In this document: positions 35,880 through 44,606 of the stretch, in pieces
How positions within the stretch are numbered: the stretch's first letter is position 1
How the letters are laid out: every line of letters starts with the position of its first letter
Assembly (NCBI RefSeq): GCF_002024165.1
Contig: NZ_MWQN01000001.1
Coordinates: 1,054,001-1,118,000 of the forward strand
From: Embleya scabrispora
GTDB taxonomy: Bacteria; Actinomycetota; Actinomycetes; Streptomycetales; Streptomycetaceae
DNA length: 64,000 nt
Direction of reading: 5' to 3'
Notes under the pieces: generated by a model
What the model saw: only the letters and a program-made list of their open reading frames with translations
Databases searched by the model: none
Told to the model about the DNA's origin: nothing
Position numbers and translations under genes: made by a program

Positions 35880-37288
35880 TGAGCCGTCACCTGCCGCTGC
35901 GCGCCCGCCTGGCGCTGCTCACCGCGCTCGCCGTCGCCCTCGCGGTCGCGGCGGCGGCGGTGACCTGCTGGGTGCTGACCCGCAATCAGCTGCGCGAACA
36001 GATGGACCGGACCCTGGCCACCACCGGGACACCGTTCCTGAATCCGCGCGGCGGCCAGGCGACGACCATCGCGGACATCTGCCTGCGTCCCGCGCCGCCG
36101 TTCCAGCGCGGCCTGTTGACGTATCAGGTGGTGCGCGGCGACGGCTGGTTCTGCACCCAGCAGGGCAGCAGCGCGGTGCCGGTCAGCCCGGTGCCGGTGA
36201 CCGAGGACGACAAGGCGGTGGCGGCGAACACGTCGGGCACGAAGAAGGTGGTCTTCCACGACGCCACCACCAAGAGCGGGCAGCACGTGCGGGTGATGAC
36301 GCAGCACGTCAGCCGGGACACCGCGGTGTCCGTGTCCCGGCCGCTCGACGAGATCGAAAGTTCGCTGGACAGCCTGGCCACGTGGCTCGTCGCGGTCAGC
36401 GCGATCGGCATCCTGGGCGCCGCCACGCTGGGCCTGCTGGTCGCCCGCGCCGCGCTGAGGCCGGTGGACCGGCTCACCGAGGCGGCCGAACACGTGGCCC
36501 GCACCGAGGACTTGGACACGGTGATCCCGGTCGCGGGCAAGGACGAGATCGCCCGCCTGGGGCGCTCGTTCAACGCGATGACGGCCTCGCTCCAGGCGTC
36601 CCGGCTGCGCCAGCAGCGACTGATCGCCGACGCGGGGCACGAACTGCGCACCCCGCTCACCTCGTTGCGGACCAACACCGACCTGCTGCTGCGCAGCGAA
36701 CAGACCGGGCGCTCGATCCCGCCGGCCGACAAGGAACGCCTGCTGCACAACGTGAAGGCGCAACTGGTCGAACTCTCCGACCTGGTCGGCGATCTGCTGC
36801 TGCTGGCCCGGCCGGACCACGTGGAAGGCCGGCCGCCGGCCGAGGCCGCCGCGCTGCACACCGCGGTCGAACGCGCGGCGGAGCGGGCCCGGTTGCGGGC
36901 CCCCGACGCCCGGATCGTGGTGGACGTCAGCCCCTGGTACGTGCGCGGCGAACCGGCCGCGCTGGAGCGGGCGGTGGTCAACCTGCTGGACAACGCGCTC
37001 AAGTTCGGTGGCCCGGAGGGAGTCGTGACGGTCCGGCTCGCGGACGGCCGCCTGACCGTGCGCGACCACGGCCCGGGCATCGCCGCCGCCGACGCCCCCT
37101 ACGTGTTCGAACGTTTCTGGCGCGCGCCCGCCGCCCGCGGCCTGCCCGGCTCCGGCCTGGGCCTGTCCATCGTCGCCCGCACGGTGGCCGACGGCGGCGG
37201 CACGGTGACCCTGGAACCGGCCGCCGACGGCCCGGGCACGATCGCCAGGATCCACCTGCCGGGCACCCGGGAGACGCCGCCGGGCTGA
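35879..37288 (+). CDS. Sensor histidine kinase, OmpR-partner type (MprB-like)
   Basis: 469 residues. TM1 at about 11-33, an extracytoplasmic sensor of about 135 residues with two cysteines (C68, C92) that could form a disulfide, TM2 at about 168-190, and HAMP (ARAALRPVDRLTEAAEHVART). The phosphoacceptor is His254 in DAGHELRTPLTSLRTN, followed by the N box (NLLDNALKFGG), G1 (VRDHGPGI) and G2 (PGSGLGLSIV). It senses an envelope signal and controls the preceding regulator. Confidence 0.95.
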   Translation: MSRHLPLRARLALLTALAVALAVAAAAVTCWVLTRNQLREQMDRTLATTGTPFLNPRGGQATTIADICLRPAPPFQRGLLTYQVVRGDGWFCTQQGSSAVPVSPVPVTEDDKAVAANTSGTKKVVFHDATTKSGQHVRVMTQHVSRDTAVSVSRPLDEIESSLDSLATWLVAVSAIGILGAATLGLLVARAALRPVDRLTEAAEHVARTEDLDTVIPVAGKDEIARLGRSFNAMTASLQASRLRQQRLIADAGHELRTPLTSLRTNTDLLLRSEQTGRSIPPADKERLLHNVKAQLVELSDLVGDLLLLARPDHVEGRPPAEAAALHTAVERAAERARLRAPDARIVVDVSPWYVRGEPAALERAVVNLLDNALKFGGPEGVVTVRLADGRLTVRDHGPGIAAADAPYVFERFWRAPAARGLPGSGLGLSIVARTVADGGGTVTLEPAADGPGTIARIHLPGTRETPPG

Positions 37289-37307
37289 CCCGGCCTGGAC
37301 ACACCGC

Positions 37308-37340
37308 GGCCCCCGCCCCAAGAAAACCGGGACGGGGGCC
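37308..37340. terminator. Hairpin between kinase and ABM gene
   Basis: GGCCCCCG and CGGGGGCC arms with an inner CCC/GGG pairing and an A-rich loop (AAGAAAAC), between convergent genes. Confidence 0.7.
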
Positions 37341-37357
37341 TCGGGCGACCAGGTGGC

Positions 37358-37666
37358 TCAGCGCTCGTCGGCCGGCGTCAGGTCGCTCTCGTAGTGCACG
37401 ATCGTCGGCGGCACCGCGAAGAACTCGCCGACGATGCCGCGCCACTGGGGGAACAGTTCCGACTCGCGGAAGCCGACCGTGTGCGCCTCCAGCGTCTCCC
37501 AGCCGATCAGCAGCAGGTACGAGGTGGGCGACTCGATCTGGCGCACCAGCCGGGCCCAGCGGAATCCGGCCGACTTCGCGACCACCTCGCGCCCGCGCAG
37601 GAACGCGGCCTCGAATTCGGCCTCGCGGCCGGCGGTGACGGTGATGTCCGCGTGTTCGATGATCAT
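37358..37666 (-). CDS. ABM-superfamily (antibiotic biosynthesis monooxygenase-like) protein
   Basis: 102 residues from ATG 37666 with GGGAG upstream. A ferredoxin-like alpha/beta dimer fold is suggested by IIEHADITVTAGREAEFEAAF, then ESPTSYLLLIGWETLEAHTVGFRESELFPQWRGIV. Members include heme-degrading and quinone-forming monooxygenases as well as non-enzymatic dimers. No catalytic residue is conserved widely enough to assign a reaction. Single gene; neighbours give no clue. Confidence 0.75.
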   Translation of the reverse strand: MIIEHADITVTAGREAEFEAAFLRGREVVAKSAGFRWARLVRQIESPTSYLLLIGWETLEAHTVGFRESELFPQWRGIVGEFFAVPPTIVHYESDLTPADER

Positions 37667-37736
37667 GATGGCTCCCTGCGTCGTCGGATCGGGGTCCGGC
37701 TCGGATTCGGTGTCGGCACGACTCCCGAATTGTGGC

Positions 37737-37771
37737 GAACCGCCCCGGCACGGGCTGCGCCGGGGCGGTTC
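37737..37771. terminator. Hairpin downstream of the VWA operon
   Basis: Perfect 12-bp arms (GAACCGCCCCGG and complement), 11-nt loop. It ends the minus-strand VWA operon after the 14-bp repeat array and stands before the ABM gene. Confidence 0.7.
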
Positions 37772-37793
37772 TCCACGCGGAACCGCGGCCGGG

Positions 37794-37863
37794 GTCACCG
37801 CAAAGGGATCACCGCGAAGGGATCACCGCAAAGGAGTCACCGCCAAGGAGTCACCACGAAGGC
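37794..37863. repeat. Five tandem copies of a 14-bp repeat
   Basis: Consensus RTCACCGCRAAGGR, starting at 37794, 37808, 37822, 37836 and 37850; a partial sixth copy follows. It is non-coding (14 is not a multiple of 3) and lies between the VWA operon's last stop and its terminator hairpin. Confidence 0.85.
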
Positions 37864-37873
37864 ACCACCGGAG

Positions 37874-38671
37874 TCAGCTGAACCAGTGCCGCTTCTTCCG
37901 GGTGAGCTGATAGCCCAGGATCCCGAACACGACCGCGACGAACGTCGCCATCGCGGTCCAGAACCACCGCGCGTTCGGCCCGTCCATCCAGTCCCACTGG
38001 TACCAGTGGTCCTCTTCCTGGTCCCACGCGACCGACCGGGTGTCCGCGGTCTGCCCGCTCTTGAGCACCGCGCCGGCCTTGGTGATCGGTACCAGCGGAT
38101 CGGCCAGCTTGCGGTCCGAGGTCGGCACCTGGTCGTCGCCGTCCTCGGTGTCCACCCGCACCGCCACCTTGACCGCGGCGCCCGCGTCCAGGTCGGGCAC
38201 GTCCATCGCGGCGATCCGGACGAAGTACATCCCGGGCAGCGGGTCGGTGGACCACGGCTCGGCCCAGTCGCGCACCACCCGCGGGACGCACGTGAGCGCG
38301 AGCTTGGTGTCGGTCTTCTGCGCGGTGGCGACCTGCTTGCCCTCGACGCACGGCTGGCGCCGACGCAGGCCGTCGTAGATCTCGATCCGGTAGGTCACCG
38401 GGCCGGTGCGGGCGTTGCCGGACGCCAGGTCCAGATCGACCTTGGCGTGGATCTCCTTGCCCGCCTTGGCCGGGAACTGCCAGTACAGGTATTCACCCTC
38501 GGACGCCGACCAGCGCGCGTCCTCACCGAGCTTGAGCGTGCCCGCGGCCAGGAACGTGGTCCCCGGCGGCACGTCCTGATCGGCCGCCGCCGCGCCCGCG
38601 AACAGCGTCACCCCGACGAACGCCGCGGCGACCGCCGCGAGCGCCCGCCTCATCGTACGGATCGCCGTCAT
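37874..38671 (-). CDS. Secreted, C-terminally membrane-anchored protein coupled to the VWA protein
   Basis: 265 residues. Signal peptide 1-30 (MRRALAAVAAAFVGVTLFAGAAAADQ), an extracytoplasmic beta-rich region (LGEDARWSASEGEYLYWQFP, GPVTYRIEIYDGLRRRQPC, PLPGMYFVRIAAMDV), then one transmembrane helix at about 237-257 and a KKRHWFS cytoplasmic tail. Two Cys near the middle may pair. The ATGA overlap with the VWA gene indicates equimolar translation; both share the signal-ectodomain-helix layout and probably form a complex on the outer face of the membrane. Function unknown. Confidence 0.75.
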   Translation of the reverse strand: MTAIRTMRRALAAVAAAFVGVTLFAGAAAADQDVPPGTTFLAAGTLKLGEDARWSASEGEYLYWQFPAKAGKEIHAKVDLDLASGNARTGPVTYRIEIYDGLRRRQPCVEGKQVATAQKTDTKLALTCVPRVVRDWAEPWSTDPLPGMYFVRIAAMDVPDLDAGAAVKVAVRVDTEDGDDQVPTSDRKLADPLVPITKAGAVLKSGQTADTRSVAWDQEEDHWYQWDWMDGPNARWFWTAMATFVAVVFGILGYQLTRKKRHWFS

Positions 38672-39942
38672 GACATCGCCTTTCCGAGAGCCTTGAACGC
38701 CCGGCGCAGCCAGCCGGCCAACAGGCCCGAGACCAGGCCGAATCCGGCGAGCACGCCCAGGAACACCCAACCCCGGCCCAGGCCGTGCACGTTCGCGGCC
38801 TTGCTGTCGGTGGCCTTGACCAGGTCCACCGTCAACTCCAGCGGCAGACCGGGCTTGGTGGCCACGTTCGGCTGCGCGGCGAACGCGTTGGTGACGACCA
38901 GACAGACCGTCTTCGTCTTCGCGTGGTCGTTGTCCGTCTTGTACGGGTAGCGGAACCCGGCGGACTGGACGTCCGTACGGCCGTTGCCCGCACCGGCGTT
39001 GCCGACCAGTTCGCGGCCGTCCTCGCCGAACGCGGTGACCGTCACGTCGTAGTCGCGCGCCACCTTGCGGTCGGCGCCGACCGTCGCGGTGGCCCGCAAC
39101 TCCTGGTTCGGCTTGACCGGGACCTTGTACCACAGGTGTTGGCCGAACTCCTCGCGGTCGCTGTACACCCCGGGCCCGAGCAGCGGGGCGTCCTGGCAGC
39201 CGTTCGGGCTGCCCTTGACCGGAGCGGGTGTCTCGTCCACCTCGCGCACCGCGCGCTTGACGATCTGCTGGACCTTCTGCGACAACTCGTCGGCGTTCAG
39301 CACCGAGGTGTACGTACCGCCGGTGGCCTCGGCGATGCAGGACAGCTGCCGGCGGGTGTTCTCGTCGGGCACCAGGCCGAGGGTGTCCACCACGAGGTTG
39401 AGGCCGGAGGCGGCCAACTCGCGGGCCACGTCGCACGGGTCGGGCGGCGCGCAGGTCTCCTCGCCGTCGGTGATCAGCACGATGCGCCGGGTACCGGTGC
39501 CGGTGCCCAGGTCCTTGGCGGCCTCGCGCAGGGACAGTGCGATCGGCGTCCAGCCGGTCGGCTGCAACTTGGCGATCTCGTTCTTGATCACGACCTTGTT
39601 GGGCCTGCCGACCGGGGCCAACTGCTGGGTGTCGACGCACCCCTTGGCCTTGTCGTTGCCCGGGTACGTCGCACCCAGCACCCGGACGCCGAAGTCGGCC
39701 GGTTCCGGGACGCCGTCCACGACCTCGTTGAAGGCCTTCTTCGCCGCGTCGATGCGGGTCATCCCGCCGGCGTCGTTGGCCTTCATCGAGCCGCTCACGT
39801 CGAGGATCAACTCGACCTTCGGTGGCGGCGCGGTCGAATTCGTCTCGTCGGCCATCGCGGACGGCGCGGAACCGCCCACGACAGCCAAGGTCGTCAGCAG
39901 GCCGATCAACCCGGCCCCGACCTTTCGCATCTTGATCGTCAC
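38668..39942 (-). CDS. Secreted VWA-domain protein with C-terminal membrane anchor
   Basis: 424 residues. A signal peptide ends near residue 31 (SAMADET). The VWA domain covers about 42-225 with a complete MIDAS: D48-x-S50-x-S52 (LILDVSGSM), the Thr in PTGWTPIALSL and the Asp in VLITDGEETC. A beta-rich domain at 235-380 is similar in style to the partner protein, and the transmembrane helix lies at about 393-412. The intact MIDAS predicts metal-dependent protein binding outside the cell. Coupled to the downstream gene by ATGA. Confidence 0.9.
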   Translation of the reverse strand: MTIKMRKVGAGLIGLLTTLAVVGGSAPSAMADETNSTAPPPKVELILDVSGSMKANDAGGMTRIDAAKKAFNEVVDGVPEPADFGVRVLGATYPGNDKAKGCVDTQQLAPVGRPNKVVIKNEIAKLQPTGWTPIALSLREAAKDLGTGTGTRRIVLITDGEETCAPPDPCDVARELAASGLNLVVDTLGLVPDENTRRQLSCIAEATGGTYTSVLNADELSQKVQQIVKRAVREVDETPAPVKGSPNGCQDAPLLGPGVYSDREEFGQHLWYKVPVKPNQELRATATVGADRKVARDYDVTVTAFGEDGRELVGNAGAGNGRTDVQSAGFRYPYKTDNDHAKTKTVCLVVTNAFAAQPNVATKPGLPLELTVDLVKATDSKAANVHGLGRGWVFLGVLAGFGLVSGLLAGWLRRAFKALGKAMS

Positions 39943-40009
39943 GGGGAGGGATCCTACGGATCATCGGGGCCCGCCGTTTGCCGCACGCGGCAGGTGGATT
40001 GACAACCCG

Positions 40010-42163
40010 TCAGGCGTTTGGTGACGATTCGTCGGTAACGTTCCCTTCCGGCGCGGTCAGGTCGTAGAGGGTGACCCCGTCGACGGTGGTCGCGGTGAAC
40101 GTGCGCTCGACCCAGGTCGCGATCTCCTGCGCGGTGTTGCCGCCGCCCATGCCGCGCATCCCGTCGAGGCCGCCGCCGATGAAGTAGTGGATCCGGCCGT
40201 TTCGCACCAGCTTGCGGAATTCGTCCAGGGTCGGCGACGGGTCGCTGCCGTTGAAGCCGCCGATCGGCATCACCGGGTCGCCGGTGGCCAGTTGATAGCC
40301 GGACGCGCTGTTCGAGCCGACGGAGGCGGCCACCCAGGTGTAGCGGCCGGCGTCGCGCTTCAGCGCCGCGACGACCTCCTTGCCCGGCGTGCTGCCGTTG
40401 AGCAGGCCGCCCATGCCGCCGCCGGGTCGGCGTGCCGTGCCCCCTCCGTCCTGCGGGGCGGTGCCGTCGCCCATGCCCGGGCGTTGCCCGCGGGTACGGC
40501 CGGCGCCGTCGGGCGCTCCGGGGAACACCTGCGCCTCCGCGCCGGGTTGTCCGCCGGGCACCTGACCGCCCGGCGCCTGACCCGGCGGCACGCCCGGGAA
40601 GCCCCGTGGTCCACCAAAGCCCCCCGGCCCGCCCGGAAATCCCCGTCCGAAGCCCGCCCCCGCCGGACCCGCGCTCGGGATCGACCCGCGCTGTGCCGTG
40701 GTCACGGTGGCCCAGGTATAGCCCGCCGGCCCGGCCAGCAACGCCACCGCGGACACCCCGGCCGCCACCGGCGCAAGCCCGCGCAGCGCGGTGAGCGCGA
40801 CGGCGAACACACCCAGGGCGCCGACGACTCCGCCGATCAGCACCGCGTGCCGCAACCACGGGTGCCAGTCCGGCGTACGGCCCAGCAGGTGGTGCGACCA
40901 CCACGCGCTCACCGCCACGGTGAGTGCCGCGACCGCCGCCGCCCGCACCATTCGGCGCCGCTCCCACAACAGCGCCGCGCCCATCGCGACCAGCGCCGCG
41001 ATCGCCGGCGCGAGGGCGATCGTGTAGTAGGCGTGGAAGATGCCCGCCATATAACTGAACGTCAGCCCGGTGCCCAGCAGCCATCCGCCCCACAGCACGA
41101 GCGCCGCCCGGGCGGGATCGGTGCGCGGCGCCCGGCGGGTCGACCACAGGCCCACCACCAGAAGAATCAGCGCGGCAGGCAACAACCACGAGATCTGGCC
41201 GCCCATTTCGGCGCTGAACATCCGGTCCCAGCCGGTGGCTCCCCAGCCGCGGCCCCGGGGCCCGCCGCCGCCCACACTGCCGGTCTCGTCCCCGTTGAGC
41301 CGACCGAGCCCGTTGTAACCCAGCGTCAGTTCGAGGATCGAGTTGTGCTGCGAGCCGCCGATGTAGGGGCGCGAGGATTCCGGCCACAGTTCCACGATCG
41401 CCACCCACCACCCGCCCGCGACCAGCAACGCCAGCCCCGACGAGAGCAGTTGTCGCACCCGTTGCCACCAGCCCACCGGCGCCAGCAGCAGATACACCGC
41501 CGCGAGCACCGGCACGACCAGGAACGCCTGGAGCATCTTGGCCAGGAACCCGACCCCCACACACGCCCCCGCCAGAACCAACCAGCGGGTGGCGCCGCTC
41601 TCCTGCGCACGCAGGACCGCGTACGCGGCGACGGTGAGCAGCAGGACGAGCAGCGCGTCCGGATTGTTGAACCGGAACATCAGCGCCGCGACCGGCGTGA
41701 GCGCCAGCACCGCCCCGCCCAACAGGCCCGCCCAGGCCGGGAATCGGCGACGGATCGCGAGATAGAGCACACCGACCGTGGCCACACCCTCCAGCGCCTG
41801 CGGGATCAGGATGCTCCACGCGTTGACCCCGAAGATCCGGGCGGACAGGCCCATCACCCACAGCGCCGCCGGCGTCTTGTCGACGGTGATCGAGTTGCCC
41901 GCGTCGGAGGAGCCGAAGAAGAACGCCTTCCAGCTCTCCGTGCCCGCCTGAACGGCCGCCGCGTAGAACGAGTTGGCCCACCCGGAAGCACCCAGGCCCC
42001 AGATGTAGAGCGCGCCGGTACCGACGAGCAGCGCGAGCAGCGCGGGGCGCACCCACGGCGCGTCCGCCTCACGTCCGCGCACCAGCCGGGCGTACCAGGG
42101 TCGATCGGCCGCGCCCCCGACTCCGGGAGCGGGGATCGGCAGCGGAACCACCACGGCGGTCAT
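40010..42163 (-). CDS. GT39-like membrane glycosyltransferase (YkcB/ArnT type)
   Basis: 717 residues from ATG 42163. About 11-13 transmembrane helices. Typical features are the ITVDKTPAALWVMGL loop after helix 1, MFRFNNPDALLVLLLTVAAY, and a C-terminal extracytoplasmic domain (TWVAASVGSNSASGYQLATG, VMPIGGFNGSDPSPTLDEF). Between the last helix and this domain is a long Gly/Pro/Phe-rich linker (residues about 500-585). It should use a polyprenyl-phosphate sugar, probably made by the upstream GT2-GtrA protein, with which it overlaps by 4 bp. The acceptor is unknown. Confidence 0.9.
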   Translation of the reverse strand: MTAVVVPLPIPAPGVGGAADRPWYARLVRGREADAPWVRPALLALLVGTGALYIWGLGASGWANSFYAAAVQAGTESWKAFFFGSSDAGNSITVDKTPAALWVMGLSARIFGVNAWSILIPQALEGVATVGVLYLAIRRRFPAWAGLLGGAVLALTPVAALMFRFNNPDALLVLLLTVAAYAVLRAQESGATRWLVLAGACVGVGFLAKMLQAFLVVPVLAAVYLLLAPVGWWQRVRQLLSSGLALLVAGGWWVAIVELWPESSRPYIGGSQHNSILELTLGYNGLGRLNGDETGSVGGGGPRGRGWGATGWDRMFSAEMGGQISWLLPAALILLVVGLWSTRRAPRTDPARAALVLWGGWLLGTGLTFSYMAGIFHAYYTIALAPAIAALVAMGAALLWERRRMVRAAAVAALTVAVSAWWSHHLLGRTPDWHPWLRHAVLIGGVVGALGVFAVALTALRGLAPVAAGVSAVALLAGPAGYTWATVTTAQRGSIPSAGPAGAGFGRGFPGGPGGFGGPRGFPGVPPGQAPGGQVPGGQPGAEAQVFPGAPDGAGRTRGQRPGMGDGTAPQDGGGTARRPGGGMGGLLNGSTPGKEVVAALKRDAGRYTWVAASVGSNSASGYQLATGDPVMPIGGFNGSDPSPTLDEFRKLVRNGRIHYFIGGGLDGMRGMGGGNTAQEIATWVERTFTATTVDGVTLYDLTAPEGNVTDESSPNA

Positions 42164-43467
42164 GCGTCCTCCTCGCGAGACGTGCTCTCGGCGGCGCCCG
42201 CCGACGTGATGGAAATCACCGACACCGTCGGTGCGTTCGGGCCTGTCGTGGCCGCGCCGGCGGGTGGATTCGGCACCGTCGCGCCCGTCGGGCGGCGGGC
42301 GGCGCGAAAGACCCAGACCCGCAGCAGCAGGAAACGCACGATGGTGGCGACCACGCCGGCGCCGACCAGCGCCACCGACTCGACCGTTCGGGACGGACCG
42401 GCCACGGCGGCGTGCAATCCGGCCAACACGGCGCTGCTCACGCCCAGGCCGACGACGAACGCCAGGCCGCCCTGGGCCTGATGGCGCCAGGCACCGGCGC
42501 GCCCGCGTACCCCGAAGGTGAAGCGCCGATTGGCCGCCGTGTTGGCGATCGTGGTGACGCTCAGCGCGAGGGCGTTCGCGGCGAGCGCGCCCAGGCCGTC
42601 CCGAAGCAGCACGTACAGCACCAGGTGGGCCAGCGTGCTGAGTACGCCGATCGTCGCGAAGCGCGGAAGTTGCGCGCGCATCCCGGTGGGCAGCCGCGCC
42701 TCGCGCACCCGGGCCGGGACCGGGACGCGAAACGTGCCGGCCGCGATCCGCCGGGCGACGCGGGCCATGCCGCGCAGATCGTCGATCGCGGTGTGCAGCA
42801 CGTCGACCCGGCTGTCCGGATCGTCGACCCAGTCCACCGGGACCTCGTGGATGCGCAGCCCGTTGCGCTCGGCCAACAACAGGAGTTCGGTGTCGAAGAA
42901 CCACTCCTCGTCGTGCACGTGCGGCAGCAGCGCCTGGGCGACGACCGTGCGGGCGGCCTTGAAGCCGCACTGGGCGTCGGAGAAGCGCGCCGCGAACACC
43001 CCGCGCAGCAGCAGGTTGTACGACCGTGAGACCACCTCGCGGCGCGGCCCGCGCACCACGTCGGCCGACCGGGCGAGGCGGGTGCCGATCGCCAGATCGC
43101 TGTGTCCGGTGACCAACGGCGCCACCAGCGGCAGGAACGCGTCCAGGTCGGTGGACAGATCGACGTCCATGTAGGCCACCACGTCGGCGTCGGACTCGGT
43201 CCAGACCTTGCGCAGCGCGCGGCCGCGGCCCTTGCGGTCCAGGTGGACCGCGCGGACGTGCGGGAGTTCGCGCGCCAACTCGCGCGCCACCGCATGGGTG
43301 CGGTCGGTGCTGGCGTTGTCCGCGACGATGATCCGGAAGGCGTACGGGAAGCCGCGCAGGAGGTAGGCGTGCAGGCGCCGGATGCTCGCGGTCAGCACGT
43401 GCGCCTCGTTGTACACGGGCACCACCACGTCCACGATCCGGGTGCGCGTGGGTGTCGTCAGGCTCAT
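42160..43467 (-). CDS. GT2 polyprenyl-phosphate sugar synthase fused to GtrA-like domain
   Basis: 435 residues. The N-terminal GT2 domain (10-250) has VVPVYNEAHVL, IVADNASTD, the DxD metal site in YMDVDLSTD, SDAQCGFKAARTVVAQALLP and DTELLLLAERNGL, as in dolichyl-phosphate sugar synthases. Residues about 270-400 form four helices of GtrA type (PRFATIGVLSTLAHLVLYVLLRDG, NRRFTFGVRGRAG), which flip or anchor lipid-linked sugars. An unusual Pro/Ala/Thr tail of about 35 residues ends the protein. It makes and translocates the lipid-sugar donor for the next gene. Confidence 0.93.
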   Translation of the reverse strand: MSLTTPTRTRIVDVVVPVYNEAHVLTASIRRLHAYLLRGFPYAFRIIVADNASTDRTHAVARELARELPHVRAVHLDRKGRGRALRKVWTESDADVVAYMDVDLSTDLDAFLPLVAPLVTGHSDLAIGTRLARSADVVRGPRREVVSRSYNLLLRGVFAARFSDAQCGFKAARTVVAQALLPHVHDEEWFFDTELLLLAERNGLRIHEVPVDWVDDPDSRVDVLHTAIDDLRGMARVARRIAAGTFRVPVPARVREARLPTGMRAQLPRFATIGVLSTLAHLVLYVLLRDGLGALAANALALSVTTIANTAANRRFTFGVRGRAGAWRHQAQGGLAFVVGLGVSSAVLAGLHAAVAGPSRTVESVALVGAGVVATIVRFLLLRVWVFRAARRPTGATVPNPPAGAATTGPNAPTVSVISITSAGAAESTSREEDA

Positions 43468-43505
43468 GGTCGGACGGTGTCGCGGCGGCCTGGGAGCCGG
43501 ATGAG

Positions 43506-43533
43506 GCGTTTCTTAAGGTGCGATGAGAAACGC
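43506..43533. promoter_or_regulatory. Inverted repeat GCGTTTCT-N12-AGAAACGC upstream of the glycosylation genes
   Basis: Perfect 8-bp arms, 39 bp before the GT2 start in the 214-bp region divergent from the hydrolase gene. Candidate operator for either gene. Confidence 0.4.
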
Positions 43534-43681
43534 GCGACCGCGAACACGCGGCGGGCCGGACCCGGAAGTGGCCGAGGGGGGCTGGCGCGGGACGTACGTG
43601 GGATGCGAATCTCGCGTACCGAGACGCCTATGCTGCCGATCGGAAGACCGGCACAGCGCGACACAGCGATCCGGAGGTCGA

Positions 43682-44578
43682 ATGAACACCTCGGCGGGCA
43701 GATCAGTCGGCGCGGACTCCCCGCAACCGTTCGTGGAGGCGGCCGAGATTCCGGCCGGCGGCCGGCTCTTCAACGCCCGGGTGGCCGGACCCGCGGCCGG
43801 GCGACCGGTGTTGTTCCTGCACGGCTTCCCGCAGACCTCCGCCTCCTGGACCGCGCAACTCCTGGGCCTGGCCCGGGCCGGCCACCGGGCGATCGCCTTC
43901 GACCAGCGCGGCTACTCACCCGGCGCCCGGCCGCCGCAGGAATCGGCGTACGGGCGCGACGAGTTGGTCGGCGACGTGCTCGCCGTACTGGACGCCCTCG
44001 GCCTGGACCGGGTGGATCTGGTCGGGCACGACTGGGGCGGCGCGCTGGCCTGGCAGGTGGCGGGGCTGGCGCCGGAGCGGTTGCGCACGCTGACGGTGGT
44101 CTCCACGCCGCATCCGGTGGCGCTGGCCTCGGCGGTCCGGGACGAGGCGACGGGCCAGCGCGAACAGTCCTCCTATATCCGGCTGTTCCGCACGCGCGGT
44201 GCGGCCGAGGAGAAGCTGCTCGCCGACGACGCCGCCTATCTGCGCGCGCTGTTCGCCTCGCTGCCCGCCGAGGCCGCCGAACGCTACCTCGCGGTGCTGC
44301 GCGAACCGGGCGCGCTCACGGGCGCGTTGAACTGGTACCGGGCGATCGACCCGAAGGCGCTGCTCGACATCGGCGACATCGACGCCCCGACCCTGTACGT
44401 CTGGAGCGACCGGGACGAGGCGTTCGGCCGCGCCGCCGCCGAGGCCACCGCCGACTCGGTCACCGGCCCGTACCGCTTCGAGGTGCTCGCGGACGTGGAC
44501 CACTGGGTCCCGGAGAACGGCGCGGAGGCCCTGACCGGTCTGCTGCTCGAGCACTTGGCGGCGTTTCCGGCGCGGTGA
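43682..44578 (+). CDS. Alpha/beta hydrolase, epoxide hydrolase-like
   Basis: 298 residues from ATG 43682 with GGAGGT upstream. [10 protein letters not shown] (47-56) forms the oxyanion hole. The nucleophile elbow is VGHDWGG with Asp117 rather than Ser, as in soluble epoxide hydrolases and haloalkane dehalogenases. The acid lies in [12 protein letters not shown] and the base His in [10 protein letters not shown]. The presence of HGFPQ and an Asp nucleophile favours epoxide hydrolysis; the substrate is not evident. Monocistronic. Confidence 0.88.
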   Translation: MNTSAGRSVGADSPQPFVEAAEIPAGGRLFNARVAGPAAGRPVLFLHGFPQTSASWTAQLLGLARAGHRAIAFDQRGYSPGARPPQESAYGRDELVGDVLAVLDALGLDRVDLVGHDWGGALAWQVAGLAPERLRTLTVVSTPHPVALASAVRDEATGQREQSSYIRLFRTRGAAEEKLLADDAAYLRALFASLPAEAAERYLAVLREPGALTGALNWYRAIDPKALLDIGDIDAPTLYVWSDRDEAFGRAAAEATADSVTGPYRFEVLADVDHWVPENGAEALTGLLLEHLAAFPAR

Positions 44579-44606
44579 GGCGACCGTACACACCCGTCGA
44601 CCTCCC

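Noticed and set aside
37794-37863. CRISPR-like array
   Set aside because: Direct tandem copies of 14 bp without spacers, so a simple tandem repeat.
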